Below are positions 1-10,281 of a stretch of DNA of 64,000 nucleotides, piece by piece. How positions within the stretch are numbered: the stretch's first letter is position 1; each line of letters opens with the position of its first letter. The stretch comes from Rhizophagus irregularis (lineage: Eukaryota; Glomeromycota; Glomeromycetes; Glomerales; Glomeraceae): positions 2,757,001 to 2,821,000 of the forward strand of contig NC_089446.1 of the NCBI RefSeq assembly GCF_026210795.1, read 5' to 3'. Both the position numbers and the translations under genes were made by a program. Under the pieces are notes generated by a model, which was not told where the DNA came from, made no database searches, and was given only the letters and a program-made list of their open reading frames with translations.

Positions 1-79
1 AGTGAACGTCGCGACGGAATTTTCAATGATTATGTACCAAAAATCTTTAAGAATAAAATCTTTATTCATTTGCTTTTAG

Positions 80-260
80 TTTTTCATTAAAAATTCAATA
101 TGAATCTTTTGATGCAGATTTATCTATGCCAACAAGAATTCTGATTATTAATGCGTTAAGCAAAGCGTATGCCAAGAGGAAATTTGTTCAAAATAAAATA
201 CTATTGACACTTGCGAATAGAATCACAAAAATTTTGATTAATATGAAATTAAATCAATAA
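80..260 (+). pseudogene. Possible 3' coding fragment at the left edge
   Basis: After an AG at 78-79 the frame stays open for about 60 codons to a TAA at 258-260. The translation has normal composition for a protein (ESFDADLSMPTRILIINALS, then a Lys-rich AKRKFVQNK stretch) and is unlike the poly-Phe/Lys/Asn noise of the surrounding DNA. It could be the last exon of a gene that begins outside the window, or a decayed copy. I do not recognise the family. Confidence 0.22.
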
Positions 261-806
261 TTTGCGTTTTTTTACACTATAAAAAAATCCTACGCACGAA
301 GCTTAGAGAATATCAAATTTATCGAAAATATATAAAAATTATTAGCCCAACATATCGTTCAATTATTATGAAAACTTTAGGTGATATGTGGTGTAACAAA
401 TATTCATTACAAATAAACAAAAATAATGTACTATTATTACCATTATATAAATATGTAATAGTTATTTCACGGGAAACCATAGATATCTTGATTACCGCGG
501 CGGAGCTGAAATCGAGGCTGATTCGTGAATGAAATAACTCGTTTATACCACGAAAACTAACGTCTTGTAACTGATAGACTTTTTAGCTTACATCCATAAA
601 AATATCAATAAGAAATACTATCTACTATATATTTAAATTAATAATTAGCGTCTTGTCTAAGCCACTTTTTTTGATCAACGGTTGATCATGTTGTCATATC
701 ACACATTTGGATTGTACTACATTTATGTCATACAAAAACAATTGCGGCTTAAATAGTTTTTTCTCTTTTTTCTTTTCTTCCTGCAATTTGTTGTTATTTT
801 AAAAAA
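261..806. other. Intergenic, upstream of the first F-box gene
   Basis: No open frame of coding character. The only G+C-rich patch is at about 496-525 (CCGCGGCGGAGC). A pyrimidine-rich run at 760-783 lies just before the next ATG and is probably its 5' leader. No clear TATA box is visible. Confidence 0.5.
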
Positions 807-2306
807 ATGACAAAGTTCAATAAGATCAATATAGACTGTTTTAATCTTATTATTAATGAGCTACGAATGGATAAAAGATCTTTACGCTCTTGTCTTTTAG
901 TAAATAAAGAATGGTGCAATATTGCAGTCCCAATTTTATGGAAAAATCATTCGTGGTGTAACGAGGACAAACCAGAAAAACTTTTTACAGCAATATTTTC
1001 TTGTTTACCATCCTCTTCAAAACAAATTTTATCCGATTATAATATTAAATTACCCTCAACAAAATCTCCTTTATTCAATTATGTCAGTTTTTGCGAATTT
1101 CCGAAACCCAAAATTATAAATAAAATAATAGGAATTGTTCTTAAAGGAAGATATAATAGAGAGATACTATATGATGGAGAAACATTAGATTATGGAAAAA
1201 CATTATATGATAATGAGAAACTAGATGATAGAGAGGAACTAGATGATAAAGAAGAACTAGATGAAAAAAATATTTTAGAACGAGAAATTTACAAATTGTT
1301 TGTTGAACAATGTAAGGGTGTTAAAGAATTATGTTGGGAAACTTCACAACCTTTACCATTATTCTCAGGAGCTTTAACATGCTTTTCTCAACTCAGTAGT
1401 CTGGATGTTGATGTTGATTTTGTAAATTCTGACGTTCTTTATGAGATGGCACAAATTTGTAGAAATTTGAATAGATTGACTATTAACAATTGTTCTCAAG
1501 ATCTTCCCGGATTAATTTCTTTAATCGATGCTCAAAAGAATTTAAAAAATGTATCACTTTATCCTGCTCATAAGAAAGGAACTTGTAAAGAATTAAGTAA
1601 AGCATTAGCAAGAAAGGGTAGTATGATAAATAATCTTTATTTGGGGCCAATTGGATCTATTTCACCTTCGTTCTTAACATCACTCATTAATCTAAAGGGT
1701 ATAACAATTTATGAGGGTGATGATATTAGGAAAGAGATTGTAGATTTTCAACGTTATCTTGCAATTTCTCAATTTCCAGATCTTCAATATATTTCTATCG
1801 TCGGATTATCTTGCTTTAAAGAGTTGGCACAATTAATTGAAAAAACGAGGGGAAGTATTTCAGAAATTTCTCTTTTTACTTTCAATAGATTCGCTGAAAA
1901 TACGGGATTGTTCATTAAAGCAATTGCAAACAATTGTCCAAAGATTAAAAGTTTGCCCATTTATCTTAGATCAGAAGATTTCATACATGTTAAATCATTA
2001 TTATTAAATTGTAAATATTTAGAGGATATAAAATTTTATGGATTGGCTTCCGTAATTACAGATGATAACATAGGAGATGAATTGTTGGATATTTTAACTG
2101 AGTTTTCACCAAATCTATTAACTAAAATATTACTTAGCGGAAGTTGGAATTATTCAATTAATGCCTTTGAACGATTTTTTGAAAGCCATAGGGAAAAACG
2201 ACCTTTATCTATTTTTGAGATAAGAAATATTTCGGAAGAAAATAAAGTTATTGTTAGAAAATATATTAAGGAAGGTGTGATAATAAAGTCGAATATTAGG
2301 GTATAG
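807..2306 (+). CDS. F-box protein with leucine-rich repeat-like region
   Basis: A 499-residue intronless ORF. Residues about 8-50 are a degenerate F-box: a hydrophobic helix, then RSLRSCLLVNKEWCNIAVP and ILWKN, the VNKxWCxxAxPILWxN pattern of Glomeromycotina F-box proteins. From about residue 165 to the end, repeated segments of the L..L.I.NC type (LNRLTINNC, LKNVSLYP, IEKTRGSISEISL, CKYLEDIKF) look like irregular leucine-rich repeats. The expected role is a substrate adaptor in an SCF ubiquitin ligase: the F-box binds Skp1 and the repeats bind the target. The target cannot be predicted. Residues about 123-155 are an odd acidic insert of imperfect ETLDYGK/EKLDDRE/EELDDKE units between the F-box and the repeats. 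The first ATG follows a pyrimidine-rich leader, and I see no better start. Confidence 0.85.
   Translation: MTKFNKINIDCFNLIINELRMDKRSLRSCLLVNKEWCNIAVPILWKNHSWCNEDKPEKLFTAIFSCLPSSSKQILSDYNIKLPSTKSPLFNYVSFCEFPKPKIINKIIGIVLKGRYNREILYDGETLDYGKTLYDNEKLDDREELDDKEELDEKNILEREIYKLFVEQCKGVKELCWETSQPLPLFSGALTCFSQLSSLDVDVDFVNSDVLYEMAQICRNLNRLTINNCSQDLPGLISLIDAQKNLKNVSLYPAHKKGTCKELSKALARKGSMINNLYLGPIGSISPSFLTSLINLKGITIYEGDDIRKEIVDFQRYLAISQFPDLQYISIVGLSCFKELAQLIEKTRGSISEISLFTFNRFAENTGLFIKAIANNCPKIKSLPIYLRSEDFIHVKSLLLNCKYLEDIKFYGLASVITDDNIGDELLDILTEFSPNLLTKILLSGSWNYSINAFERFFESHREKRPLSIFEIRNISEENKVIVRKYIKEGVIIKSNIRV
1173..1271 (+). repeat. In-frame acidic short tandem repeat inside the F-box gene
   Basis: Imperfect units of about 18-21 nt encode (E/K)xLDDxE-like heptads, with GAACTAGATGATAAAGAA recurring. 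The repeat keeps the reading frame. It lies in the spacer between the F-box and the repeat domain, where length changes are likely to be tolerated. Confidence 0.6.
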
Positions 2307-2912
2307 ATATAAATCTAGTATATTAGAGCGAGTTTATTACAATGTATCTTTAATGATATATTTTATTTTAGAAAAAGAAATTTCATTATAATTTATTTCT
2401 AGTGTGTACTTCATCATATAAATAATTTTCACTATCTTTGCATTTAAATCTAAGAAAATTGGATATTGATTTTGTCCTATACAGAATTTTTTTGTTTGTA
2501 CGAATGCCACAATTTTAAATTCATTAAATAGATTCACGTTGAATTAGTATATAATTTTAATAATTTTAAAACAATCAACTTATTATTATTCCTGATACAA
2601 AACATTATTATCTTACTAAAAATTCGGTTCACTTTTTAATGTATAGAAACAAATTTCTTTAGATATTCAGATTAAATCGTCAATCTGATTGAGTTTTCGA
2701 AGTCAGTTTTATGGGAACTTACAATTGATGAATTTAATGCGCAAAGAACTTCAGACTATTTATTACTTGTGTAAGATACTCAAAGGAATTTTAATAATCA
2801 TTTTGATTTCGTACCCACTTGTCTTCATTATTAACACCACTCAATTCAAGGGGTATATCGGTGATGGTTTTGTTTTCTATTACTGACAGTCTGTATTTTT
2901 CCTATTTTAGAT
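2307..2912. other. Intergenic, no gene seen
   Basis: This is the 3' flank of the F-box gene. Short open frames here on both strands consist of AT-rich low-complexity residues with no domain signal. Confidence 0.5.
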
Positions 2913-3054
2913 GGCCGGTTCTGATTTTGAAACACCAGAATAACTCCTTAATTTTTTGTAATGGAAGTTATGATCTGGGACATGATTCACATGAATATCT
3001 CGCTTTAAAACAAAATTCAACGCGTGAATAAAATGAAGTTTGACGTAACCGGCC
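2913..3054. mobile_element. MITE-like inverted-repeat element (142 bp)
   Basis: The element starts with GGCCGGTT and ends with the exact reverse complement AACCGGCC. Such G+C-rich 8-mers are very rare in this DNA. The interior is unusually balanced in composition and holds no ORF of coding character. I find no convincing target-site duplication, so the class is unknown. It could be a non-autonomous DNA transposon or a chance palindrome pair. Confidence 0.45.
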
Positions 3055-3904
3055 CAAGCTGATGCAATTTGATATTTGTAGATTGGAAACTTAATGTTAT
3101 AATGAAACTATAATAAATATTTTTCTAATGATTGGTTTCGATATTTACGTGCGAAATATATATTTTCCTAAGCTATATAAATATAGATAAGATTATATCC
3201 GGGATGAATTTCGTGTATTCATCATTTTTTTGATAGTAATGGGCAGCTTATACAAATTCAACATACGCATCTAGAGCCGTTGATAGTTCATAGATTTTTC
3301 TTTTTCTGATGCAATATCGATGAGGTTGATCGGCAAAGCGATTACCATAGCTACGTAATATTCTTCTTTTTTTTTTGAATGTATATGGTTAACACAAATT
3401 AAGATGTCTAGGCTTCATAAAGATATTTTCTTGTTATTTGTTGAATTACAAGATGTGCACTCTACTAATTAATGACTTTGGTGTGAAACGGCTATTTTGT
3501 TCTACGGGGGAGCCCTTGGCGCTATGACAATAACGTAAATTATCGAAACCAAAGTTCTTTACGCTTTATTATTATATCATATTTACTTATCAATATAAAC
3601 GTTATTAATAATATAATTTCTATCGGATCTTCATCCTGTGATCAAATTATTTTGCAGCGATAATTTTTATGAGTAACACTCAGAATTAAAGTAATTTCAG
3701 TCCAGCACCACACAGAAGCTAAAGATTCTCACTGGTTACACATCTTTTTTTACGGGTATCACTCAGAGTTAAAAAGTATTGTTAAATTAATTGATCATCT
3801 ATATACTGAAATATTTAAATTCTTCCGAACTTAATTGATTTCTATTATGGTGAGAAATTGACGAATTCAGTATATCATGATCTTAAGATCTTTAAATACA
3901 TTAA
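3055..3904. other. Intergenic, nothing recognised
   Basis: AT-rich sequence with no sustained open frame. A TACGGGTATCACTCAGAGTTAAA-like motif (about 3753) echoes GAGTAACACTCAGAATTAAA (about 3670), a weak local duplication of roughly 20 bp. Confidence 0.4.
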
Positions 3905-4114
3905 CACTATAAAATTTGTTTAATTGAAAAAAATAGAGGCCACCTTAGGGAAATGTTGATTAATGATTATCTTATTAAAGAAGAATATTATGATAATTTT
4001 CCCAATCTTATTCGTACATTGATTGATAAGAATTGTCATCTGGTTGCACAGATCGAAGAGATATGGTTTTATACTATTAAAATTTTGGTGGAAACCTTCC
4101 GATTTCCATGGTGA
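3905..4114 (+). pseudogene. Degraded F-box/LRR gene fragment
   Basis: The frame is open from 3905 to a TGA at 4112-4114. It encodes LIEKNRGHLREMLINDYLIK and then NLIRTLIDKNC. This matches the pattern of the intact F-box protein in this window (LIEKTRGSISEISL ... FIKAIANNCPKIKSL), an LRR block of the same family. No F-box lies upstream in frame and stops close both ends, so this is a relic and not a gene. Other decayed pieces may extend into 4.1-5.8 kb but I cannot align them by eye. Confidence 0.4.
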
Positions 4115-6125
4115 ACGCCAGATTTTCAGTTTTTGTGGAAATGTTATGGAAATGTTATGCAAATTGGACAAGTTTGAACAGTGATCGTAATGGTGGCTTA
4201 CAAGAATGATGGCGTGATCAAACGTTCTAGTTGTTCAAATATATTTTTAATTCGATCAAATAATCGTGTCGAAACTATATATATTTACTTTTTAACAAAA
4301 AAAAAAAGATATTCTTTAACGTTATACCACAATTAACAATTTCTCTCTCTTATTTAGCTGAAAGAGAAATTATATAATTTCATATAATTTATTGAAATAA
4401 GACTAAGACAATTTATATCGAACTTAGTAAATACAATGTAATTTTGTAACATACCGGTTAATACTCATAATTTAAAGTTGTTTATGTGTAGTCGCTTGAA
4501 ATTCATGAGGATTTTAATAAATAAAGCTTGGACTTTCATATTTATTTATTATGATTCAAGAAATATTGCTTATTCTTATAACGCGTGTTATATACATAAA
4601 TTTAGACCTTAACTAAAGGATTCTCAAAAATAATGCATGAATATTGAAGAAGAGAAGTCGTCTTCAAAGTTGTATTTGTAAAGAACATTCTGGTTCGGTT
4701 CTTTTATCCCTGTTTCATTAATAGTTTAATATCAATAGTAGATTTGTTTCCTACTCTTTAAAGACCTGTTAATTCTGAAATTGTATATTATTTAAATTCA
4801 TTAATTTCCCCATAATTTTCCCATTTATGTATTTTAGATTAAAGAATGATGTTGATAAAAGTGCTAATGATTTAATTAATGATTATTATTATATCGCCCT
4901 TTTTCACTTAGTTTTTTAGCAAATTCCTTTCCTATTTACATTGGAATAAGTAATACAACAATTCTTAATGATAGCGTATTCAAAAGCTTTTACAAATTTG
5001 ATCCATTTCGTAAAGAATGATATCAGTACTTAAAGTTGACGCTCCGACACTCTGAGAATGATTCCCTCTTACTCTTAATTATTCGAATAGAATTTACAAC
5101 TATAGTTCTACATAAGAAATAATGAAAATTCCCCATTAAGATGGTAAGGTTAAATTATTATGGCAAATTACATTAGAAAGCGTGGTGATAGGCCCATTTA
5201 AATACATATCTCGGAGATAGCTTAGAATACCTTCCATATTGTATACATCTGTTTGAAGGATTATTAAAATTCAAGGCCTAGATGAAGATGAAAGTCTTAA
5301 AAAATTTTTCAGATATTATTAGATGAATGAATGAATAACGTAATACGCTATGGGTTATGATATAAGAAATTCCTGGGTTGAAATAGTATCAGCGCCAATG
5401 TTAATAACTCATAGAACTTGGTGACTTTCTCGTGTAAATAAAGCAATTGCTCTTGTTCCAGATAATTTTCCTTTTAATAAAACTCACACAAGACGCTTTT
5501 CATATTATACACACTGGAGTATATAGAATACACCAAACCGCTTGTCCTTATTGGAGCCTATGCCAATATGAGAATTATTTACTCGGAAATGGACAGAACC
5601 TTCATGTTCGTATCAGAAGGGATATCTTGTACAAGTGAGACCGAATACCAACCACATCAATTTAAGATCTTAGCTAAAGAAGAAAACGAAACAAATTATG
5701 CAAGAACATTAAGCAGGAGGTGGATGTAATCGTAGGATTATTGAAGAATAAAGTAGACATTGAGAAAGAGCCAGCAATTAAAAGTAAACTAGTTCGAGAA
5801 TATAGTTTAGTATAGATAAGATAGAAAAAGTCTCATCTTTGTAATATATTTATTTCGTGTGTTAACTACCATATATCACGGGCCGCAGTACCTGCAAATT
5901 TTGAAGGGTTGACGTATATAAGGGGTTACAAAGAATTTATATTGCGTAATATATTTTACATTTTTACATTGTAGTCCCTAATATAATACCGGGTATTTTA
6001 CCAGTTCGATATTCAAGAAAACATAGACGAACAGCACATAGCTGGACTTTTATTAACACATAATGACATAATGACATGTGACGTGTCCCGATGACGCAGC
6101 TCCAATTATACCCGATTTTTATATG
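4115..6125. other. Intergenic with faint coding traces
   Basis: Short frames of mixed composition occur, for example 5447-5638 (includes CPYWSLCQYENYLLGNGQ) and a stretch near 5645-5730 (PHQFKILAKEENETNYARTL). They are closed by stops and match nothing I recognise. They may be remains of a gene. No intact ORF is present. Confidence 0.35.
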
Positions 6126-6133
6126 TATAAATA
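6126..6133 (+). promoter_or_regulatory. TATA box of the secreted-protein gene
   Basis: TATAAATA lies 89 bp upstream of the ATG at 6215, followed by an A-rich leader (AAAAAAAAAC, GAAAAAAAAGTGAAAATC). Position and match are good for a core promoter, but TATA-like strings are common in such AT-rich DNA. Confidence 0.5.
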
Positions 6134-6214
6134 CGCCTTAACTCCACATTATGTGAAATAGAAAAAAAAACAATTCTATACAGAAAAAAAAGTGAAAATC
6201 AACAGAAAATCAAA

Positions 6215-6649
6215 ATGAAATTTAACTTTCTTTTGCTCCTTTCAACCGCCCTTACTGCTGTTGCTCAACTGTCCAATGAAACTATGATAATTCAATCATC
6301 GGGCTCTGATCTTTTTTGGGCATTAGATAATATTAAAGTTGTTTTAAAACCACGAGAACAAGCTGCTAACTGGACAATTATTCGTTATTCTGGAGGCAAT
6401 TACATCTTACTCTTACCCTATGATATTCCTAAAAAATCCGTCCAATACAATGGCCCTGGCAAACAACTCACTGTTGAAAAAAATCTTAATACCAAATGGC
6501 TATTCGAACCTGAATCTGAACTTCCTGAATTAATTTGTTCCAGCAAACAAACTAATATGTGTGCAACAGAAGATGAAGAGTGTAAAGTTATTGCTTTGTA
6601 TAACGGGGCTGTCCCTAGACAGAGGTGGATATTTCATAAAGTACATTAA
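6215..6649 (+). CDS. Small secreted protein, beta-trefoil-like
   Basis: 144 residues. Residues 1-17 (MKFNFLLLLSTALTAVA) are a classical signal peptide with a Lys, a hydrophobic core and AVA before the likely cleavage site, so the protein should enter the secretory pathway. The mature part is about 126 residues with short beta-strand-like segments, two possible N-glycosylation sites (NET near residue 21, NWT near 52), three Cys between about 110 and 125, and a C-terminal QRWIF that resembles the QxW motif of ricin-B/beta-trefoil folds. Fungal trefoil proteins include lectins and family I66 serine protease inhibitors. Which it is, or neither, is not decided. No membrane segment follows the signal peptide. 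It is a plausible apoplastic effector-type protein of a plant symbiont, but that is inference. Confidence 0.75.
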   Translation: MKFNFLLLLSTALTAVAQLSNETMIIQSSGSDLFWALDNIKVVLKPREQAANWTIIRYSGGNYILLLPYDIPKKSVQYNGPGKQLTVEKNLNTKWLFEPESELPELICSSKQTNMCATEDEECKVIALYNGAVPRQRWIFHKVH

Positions 6650-7738
6650 GAGGATTAACAACTACTTAATTCTTTTAAATGCTACTCTCATATATCATAT
6701 ATTATTATAATATTGTATTATCATGTAATATTAATAACATCAGGCTTTATTTATAACATGTATATGTTGTCAATATATAGCGTGAGTGTGTAACTGTGCA
6801 TTAGAAAAAATAAAAATATGCTCTTAGCATTTATTTTCCCCTGATCTCAATGAAATTTTGTCACGTGGTTTTTTATCAAAACTAACGAAATTCTTCTTTA
6901 TTCCACGAGTTTGATCAAGAGAGATAGCAAGCTTGGCGATATCGATATTGCAATTTTCTGCTCGCGAGAAATCATCATTCAGATGATTATTGTTTCTATA
7001 ATACATTGACTTTCTCTAGATTCGCTCCTTCCGAATCATTATCACAAATTACGGCATTTATTCGTACGTATAAACTATATTTAACAATTATATACGATTA
7101 TATGCTTTAAAGCATGTTTTAAAAGTATTAGACCCATCAACTTTATAAATTGTTATACCCTAAAAATATGCGATTCATTTTTTTGTTACGGTTTGATCCA
7201 AACACCGCATACTAATGATACTATGCATGTTAAAGACATGGGCAGACTTTAATAACGAAATAACTATTTAAATACCTAGAAGCATTCTCCTGGAAATACA
7301 AAATTTGCATTCTCGGTTTTATAATTCATCTATTAGTCGATTACAAGAAACACTGTTCAAGGTTTCATGTGATTTACGTAACTACGTGATGAATATGTTA
7401 AAAAAGAATGTGATTGTATATGTTGACTCAAAAAATTATATGCTAAATATGCATAGTTTGAAAGCTCTATGACGTCACAGATAAACAAAGCCAAACGTAA
7501 TTTGCTACGGAATTCATTTAAATTATCTCGTTTAATAAAAGTAAACAATTCTTCTAAATTCTGTGATTGAAATTTTTTTTTAAGATGACTTCTTGTTAAA
7601 GTTTAAGTAGGATAACAAAGCATATTTGTCCTTGAAGATAGATTCCCAATGAAGAATTTTCGTTGATAGTTATCCTTTTTACCAACTTTGGCAGGATATT
7701 AACATATATTATGCTACATATTATTACAACACATGTAG
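6650..7738. other. Intergenic, no gene seen
   Basis: The 3' flank of the secreted-protein gene and AT-rich spacer. Frames at 6824-7006 and 7357-7548 (minus) have random-looking composition and no homologous pattern. Confidence 0.45.
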
Positions 7739-8047
7739 AAATTGATCTTGCCGTCAAAGATTTTCAATAGTCCTGATTTTTCTGATTTTGATCAAGACTT
7801 CACCACCACATGTTTTTGCTGCGGAACTAAGAATAATTTAATGTGGCGCAGTCAAATAACTCGACTTTTCTTTTCTTTCCCAGCATTATTTATTGAAACT
7901 AATTAGGTAAATGCCATCATAACTATTATTGCCTTGTCTTAACTTGGTGAAACAGAAATTATAGTCATATTTTTAGAAAGAAACCGGACGTCAAATTCTG
8001 ATGAACTCAAGTTCGGCTGGGATAAAGAAGAAGAAGAGGTGAAATAA
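7739..8047 (+). pseudogene. Stop-interrupted pseudogene, unknown family
   Basis: One frame runs from 7739 to a TAA at 8045 with only two internal stops, TAG at 7904-7906 and TAA at 7946-7948. All three segments look coded: DFSDFDQDFTTTCFCCGTKN (a CxCC cluster), then LGETEIIVIFLERNRTSNSD, then LKFGWDKEEEEVK. The shared frame across both stops argues for a once-intact gene with recent nonsense changes. A 70-bp intron from GTAAAT at 7907 to TAG at 7976 would remove the second stop but not the first. I cannot name the family. The Cys cluster hints at a zinc-binding protein. Confidence 0.4.
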
Positions 8048-8564
8048 CTATATTGATAAATTATTATTATTAATTTTTGTTTTATACATCTTATGTTTGA
8101 ATTTATTAATAAATTAATTAATTAAAAAAATATTTTTTTTATTTTTTTTTCTTCCTTTACCTTTCCTTTTAATAGTTTGTTTAAATAATCATTTATTAGT
8201 TGAAATATTAAGAAAAATTAGATCTAATAATTAAAATTTCTCTCTCTCTCTCTCTTTTGAATTTTGACAATTTTCTTCCTATCCTCTTGTTTCATAAATT
8301 TACTTAATTTTTGACCTCATCTTTCTCATATCTTAAGCTTACGATTATATATGATAATTTTTATTTTATCATCTTCCATTACATCAACGTACTAACCATA
8401 TTCATACCTAACAGAATCCATAGAACACATTTAACAATTCCTATTTCTTCATATTCACATTAATTTTCAAAAAAAAAGAGATAGAGAGAAAGAAGAATTA
8501 ATACAAATAATACAAATAATACCAATAATACAAATTTCAAAAATCAGATCGAATTATAAACTTA
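8048..8564. other. Intergenic, 3' side of the minus-strand F-box gene
   Basis: Contains a (TC)n run at about 8238-8254, a purine-rich stretch at 8471-8490, and an array of TACAAATAA-type units at about 8500-8535 that ends 30 bp before the stop of the F-box gene. No ORF of note. Confidence 0.45.
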
Positions 8565-10214
8565 CTAGATAATTGATAAATTTTCATCCCATACGACGTC
8601 AATCTTATTACAAAAATTCATATAATTAGGATAATAACTTGATTCCATTATCCTTTTTCCTCTCTCTTTCGACCATCCTTTAATACAATTCATGTATTCA
8701 TAAATATCATTATCAATCGAAATAATGATATAAAAATATTTCAAATTTACTGAACAATTTTCCAAAAAAATTCTGCAATAATGAACGCAATTAACCAAAA
8801 GTTCAAGTTGTACGGTATCAATTCTTTCAGGTAAAGATTTTGCCAAATCCATAATAATTTCGGTACTAATATCAACCGTATGCATATCCAGATAAATATT
8901 TAAGTAAAGTTCTCTAAGATTTGAATTATTTTCAAGAATTATGAATAAAATCGGTATATCATTATTTGCTGTTAATTGTGTAGAAAATTTCACTAGATTC
9001 CTACAATTTTCACCGATCGCTTCTAAAAGATCATAATTTTTTAAAAACTTATTTCGTAAGTAAAGTTTTTTTAAATTTGAAGAAATTATTTTGTTTCTTA
9101 AAATTCCTTGAATTGGATTAATTTGTCTCATAAAATCCACACCATCACAATTAGATATTAATTCCAACGAATATAATTTTGGTAATTCAGCTTTAGAGAT
9201 CCAATCAAAATTTTTATGTGAAATATTTGAATCTTCTAAACGTAAAATTTCCAAATTTTTACATTTACCGAGAAATTCGAATGTTTCATCTGTCATCATT
9301 TCTATTCCACTTATCTCAAATCTTTTAAGAGAATGAGATATAGATTCCAATGATGAAAATATTTCAAATATATTTTTTTCATAAAACCACATTCCAGAAT
9401 TATTTTTAACGCCAATAATTTGTAAAATTTCAAGATTTTTTTGATATTTGATTAATGATACAAGTGGTATATAAATAGAACGAAAATCTCCTTCAATACG
9501 AACGGTTTTTAATTTTCTACATATTTTTGATAAAGAATCTAATGAAGGATGATTATTATTTAATTGACCACATTCCAAATATTCTAAATTTTCGAAAAAA
9601 TTTTTTGATTCATCAAATTTTAAAAATACTGTAAAAATATCTAAGTATCTATCAATGGTTAATCCATTATCTATATGATGGTACTCATTTTCATTCTCCA
9701 TCCTATCAATAATTAAATTTTCAAAATATGCATATTTATTATCTATTTTAAACCATCGAATACTGGCTTTCCTTTTTGCCATATAAACTAATATTAATAA
9801 ATTAATTACCCATATTTGACCAAATTCTGACCATTCTGAAAATTTTATATTATGAAATATTAATGATAATGATTCATCTTTTTCCATTAATAATATAAAA
9901 GATTTAAACAAATTATTATTTATCTTTGAAAATTCGGAAACAATCTTAAAAAGGTTATCAAGATTTAAATGTGTAATCAAACAAGGATAATCAAATAATG
10001 TATTCTTTCCTTTTTTTAAGAAATTGAGTAAAATAGGAATTATTTTAATTTGATTTTTTATGTTGATATCGTTTCTAAATGGATTTTTCCATAAATATAT
10101 GATACCATTTTCACACCATGTATGATCTACTTGGATAATAGAATATAAAGTGTTAATATCTTTAATATCACGAAAAATTTGTTGTAAACATTCATTTGGT
10201 AAGCTGGAAATCAT
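8565..10214 (-). CDS. F-box protein with leucine-rich repeat-like region
   Basis: 549 residues without introns. Residues 1-46 form an F-box: MISSLPNECLQQIFRDI opens it, followed by LYSIIQVDHTWCENGIIYLW, the L..V...WC......LWKNP pattern of this family. The rest is built of LRR-like blocks: LEYLECGQLN, LKTVRIEGDF, LEILQIIGVK, LKRFEISGIE, LEILRLEDSN, LYSLELISNC, LKKLYLRNKF and LRELYLNIYL, spread over about residues 205-450. Expected role: Skp1-binding adaptor of an SCF ubiquitin ligase, with the repeats choosing the substrate. The start is the first Met of the F-box, preceded by a TATA-like site 60 bp upstream. It differs strongly in sequence from the F-box protein at 807-2306, so the two are not a recent tandem pair. 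Confidence 0.88.
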   Translation of the reverse strand: MISSLPNECLQQIFRDIKDINTLYSIIQVDHTWCENGIIYLWKNPFRNDINIKNQIKIIPILLNFLKKGKNTLFDYPCLITHLNLDNLFKIVSEFSKINNNLFKSFILLMEKDESLSLIFHNIKFSEWSEFGQIWVINLLILVYMAKRKASIRWFKIDNKYAYFENLIIDRMENENEYHHIDNGLTIDRYLDIFTVFLKFDESKNFFENLEYLECGQLNNNHPSLDSLSKICRKLKTVRIEGDFRSIYIPLVSLIKYQKNLEILQIIGVKNNSGMWFYEKNIFEIFSSLESISHSLKRFEISGIEMMTDETFEFLGKCKNLEILRLEDSNISHKNFDWISKAELPKLYSLELISNCDGVDFMRQINPIQGILRNKIISSNLKKLYLRNKFLKNYDLLEAIGENCRNLVKFSTQLTANNDIPILFIILENNSNLRELYLNIYLDMHTVDISTEIIMDLAKSLPERIDTVQLELLVNCVHYCRIFLENCSVNLKYFYIIISIDNDIYEYMNCIKGWSKERGKRIMESSYYPNYMNFCNKIDVVWDENLSII

Positions 10215-10273
10215 TATTTTAAGTAAAAGAGAAAGGCAAAAGAGGGAATAAACAGTAGAGCAAGAAATGAAAT

Positions 10274-10281
10274 TTTTTATA
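10274..10281 (-). promoter_or_regulatory. TATA-like site of the minus-strand F-box gene
   Basis: Read on the minus strand this is TATAAAAA, 60 bp upstream of the ATG at 10214. Position fits a core promoter. The match alone is weak evidence in AT-rich DNA. Confidence 0.4.

Noticed and set aside
5447-5638. 63-codon frame with CPYWSLCQYENY
   Set aside because: Cys pattern is not a known finger, the frame is short and flanked by stops; kept only as a faint coding trace.
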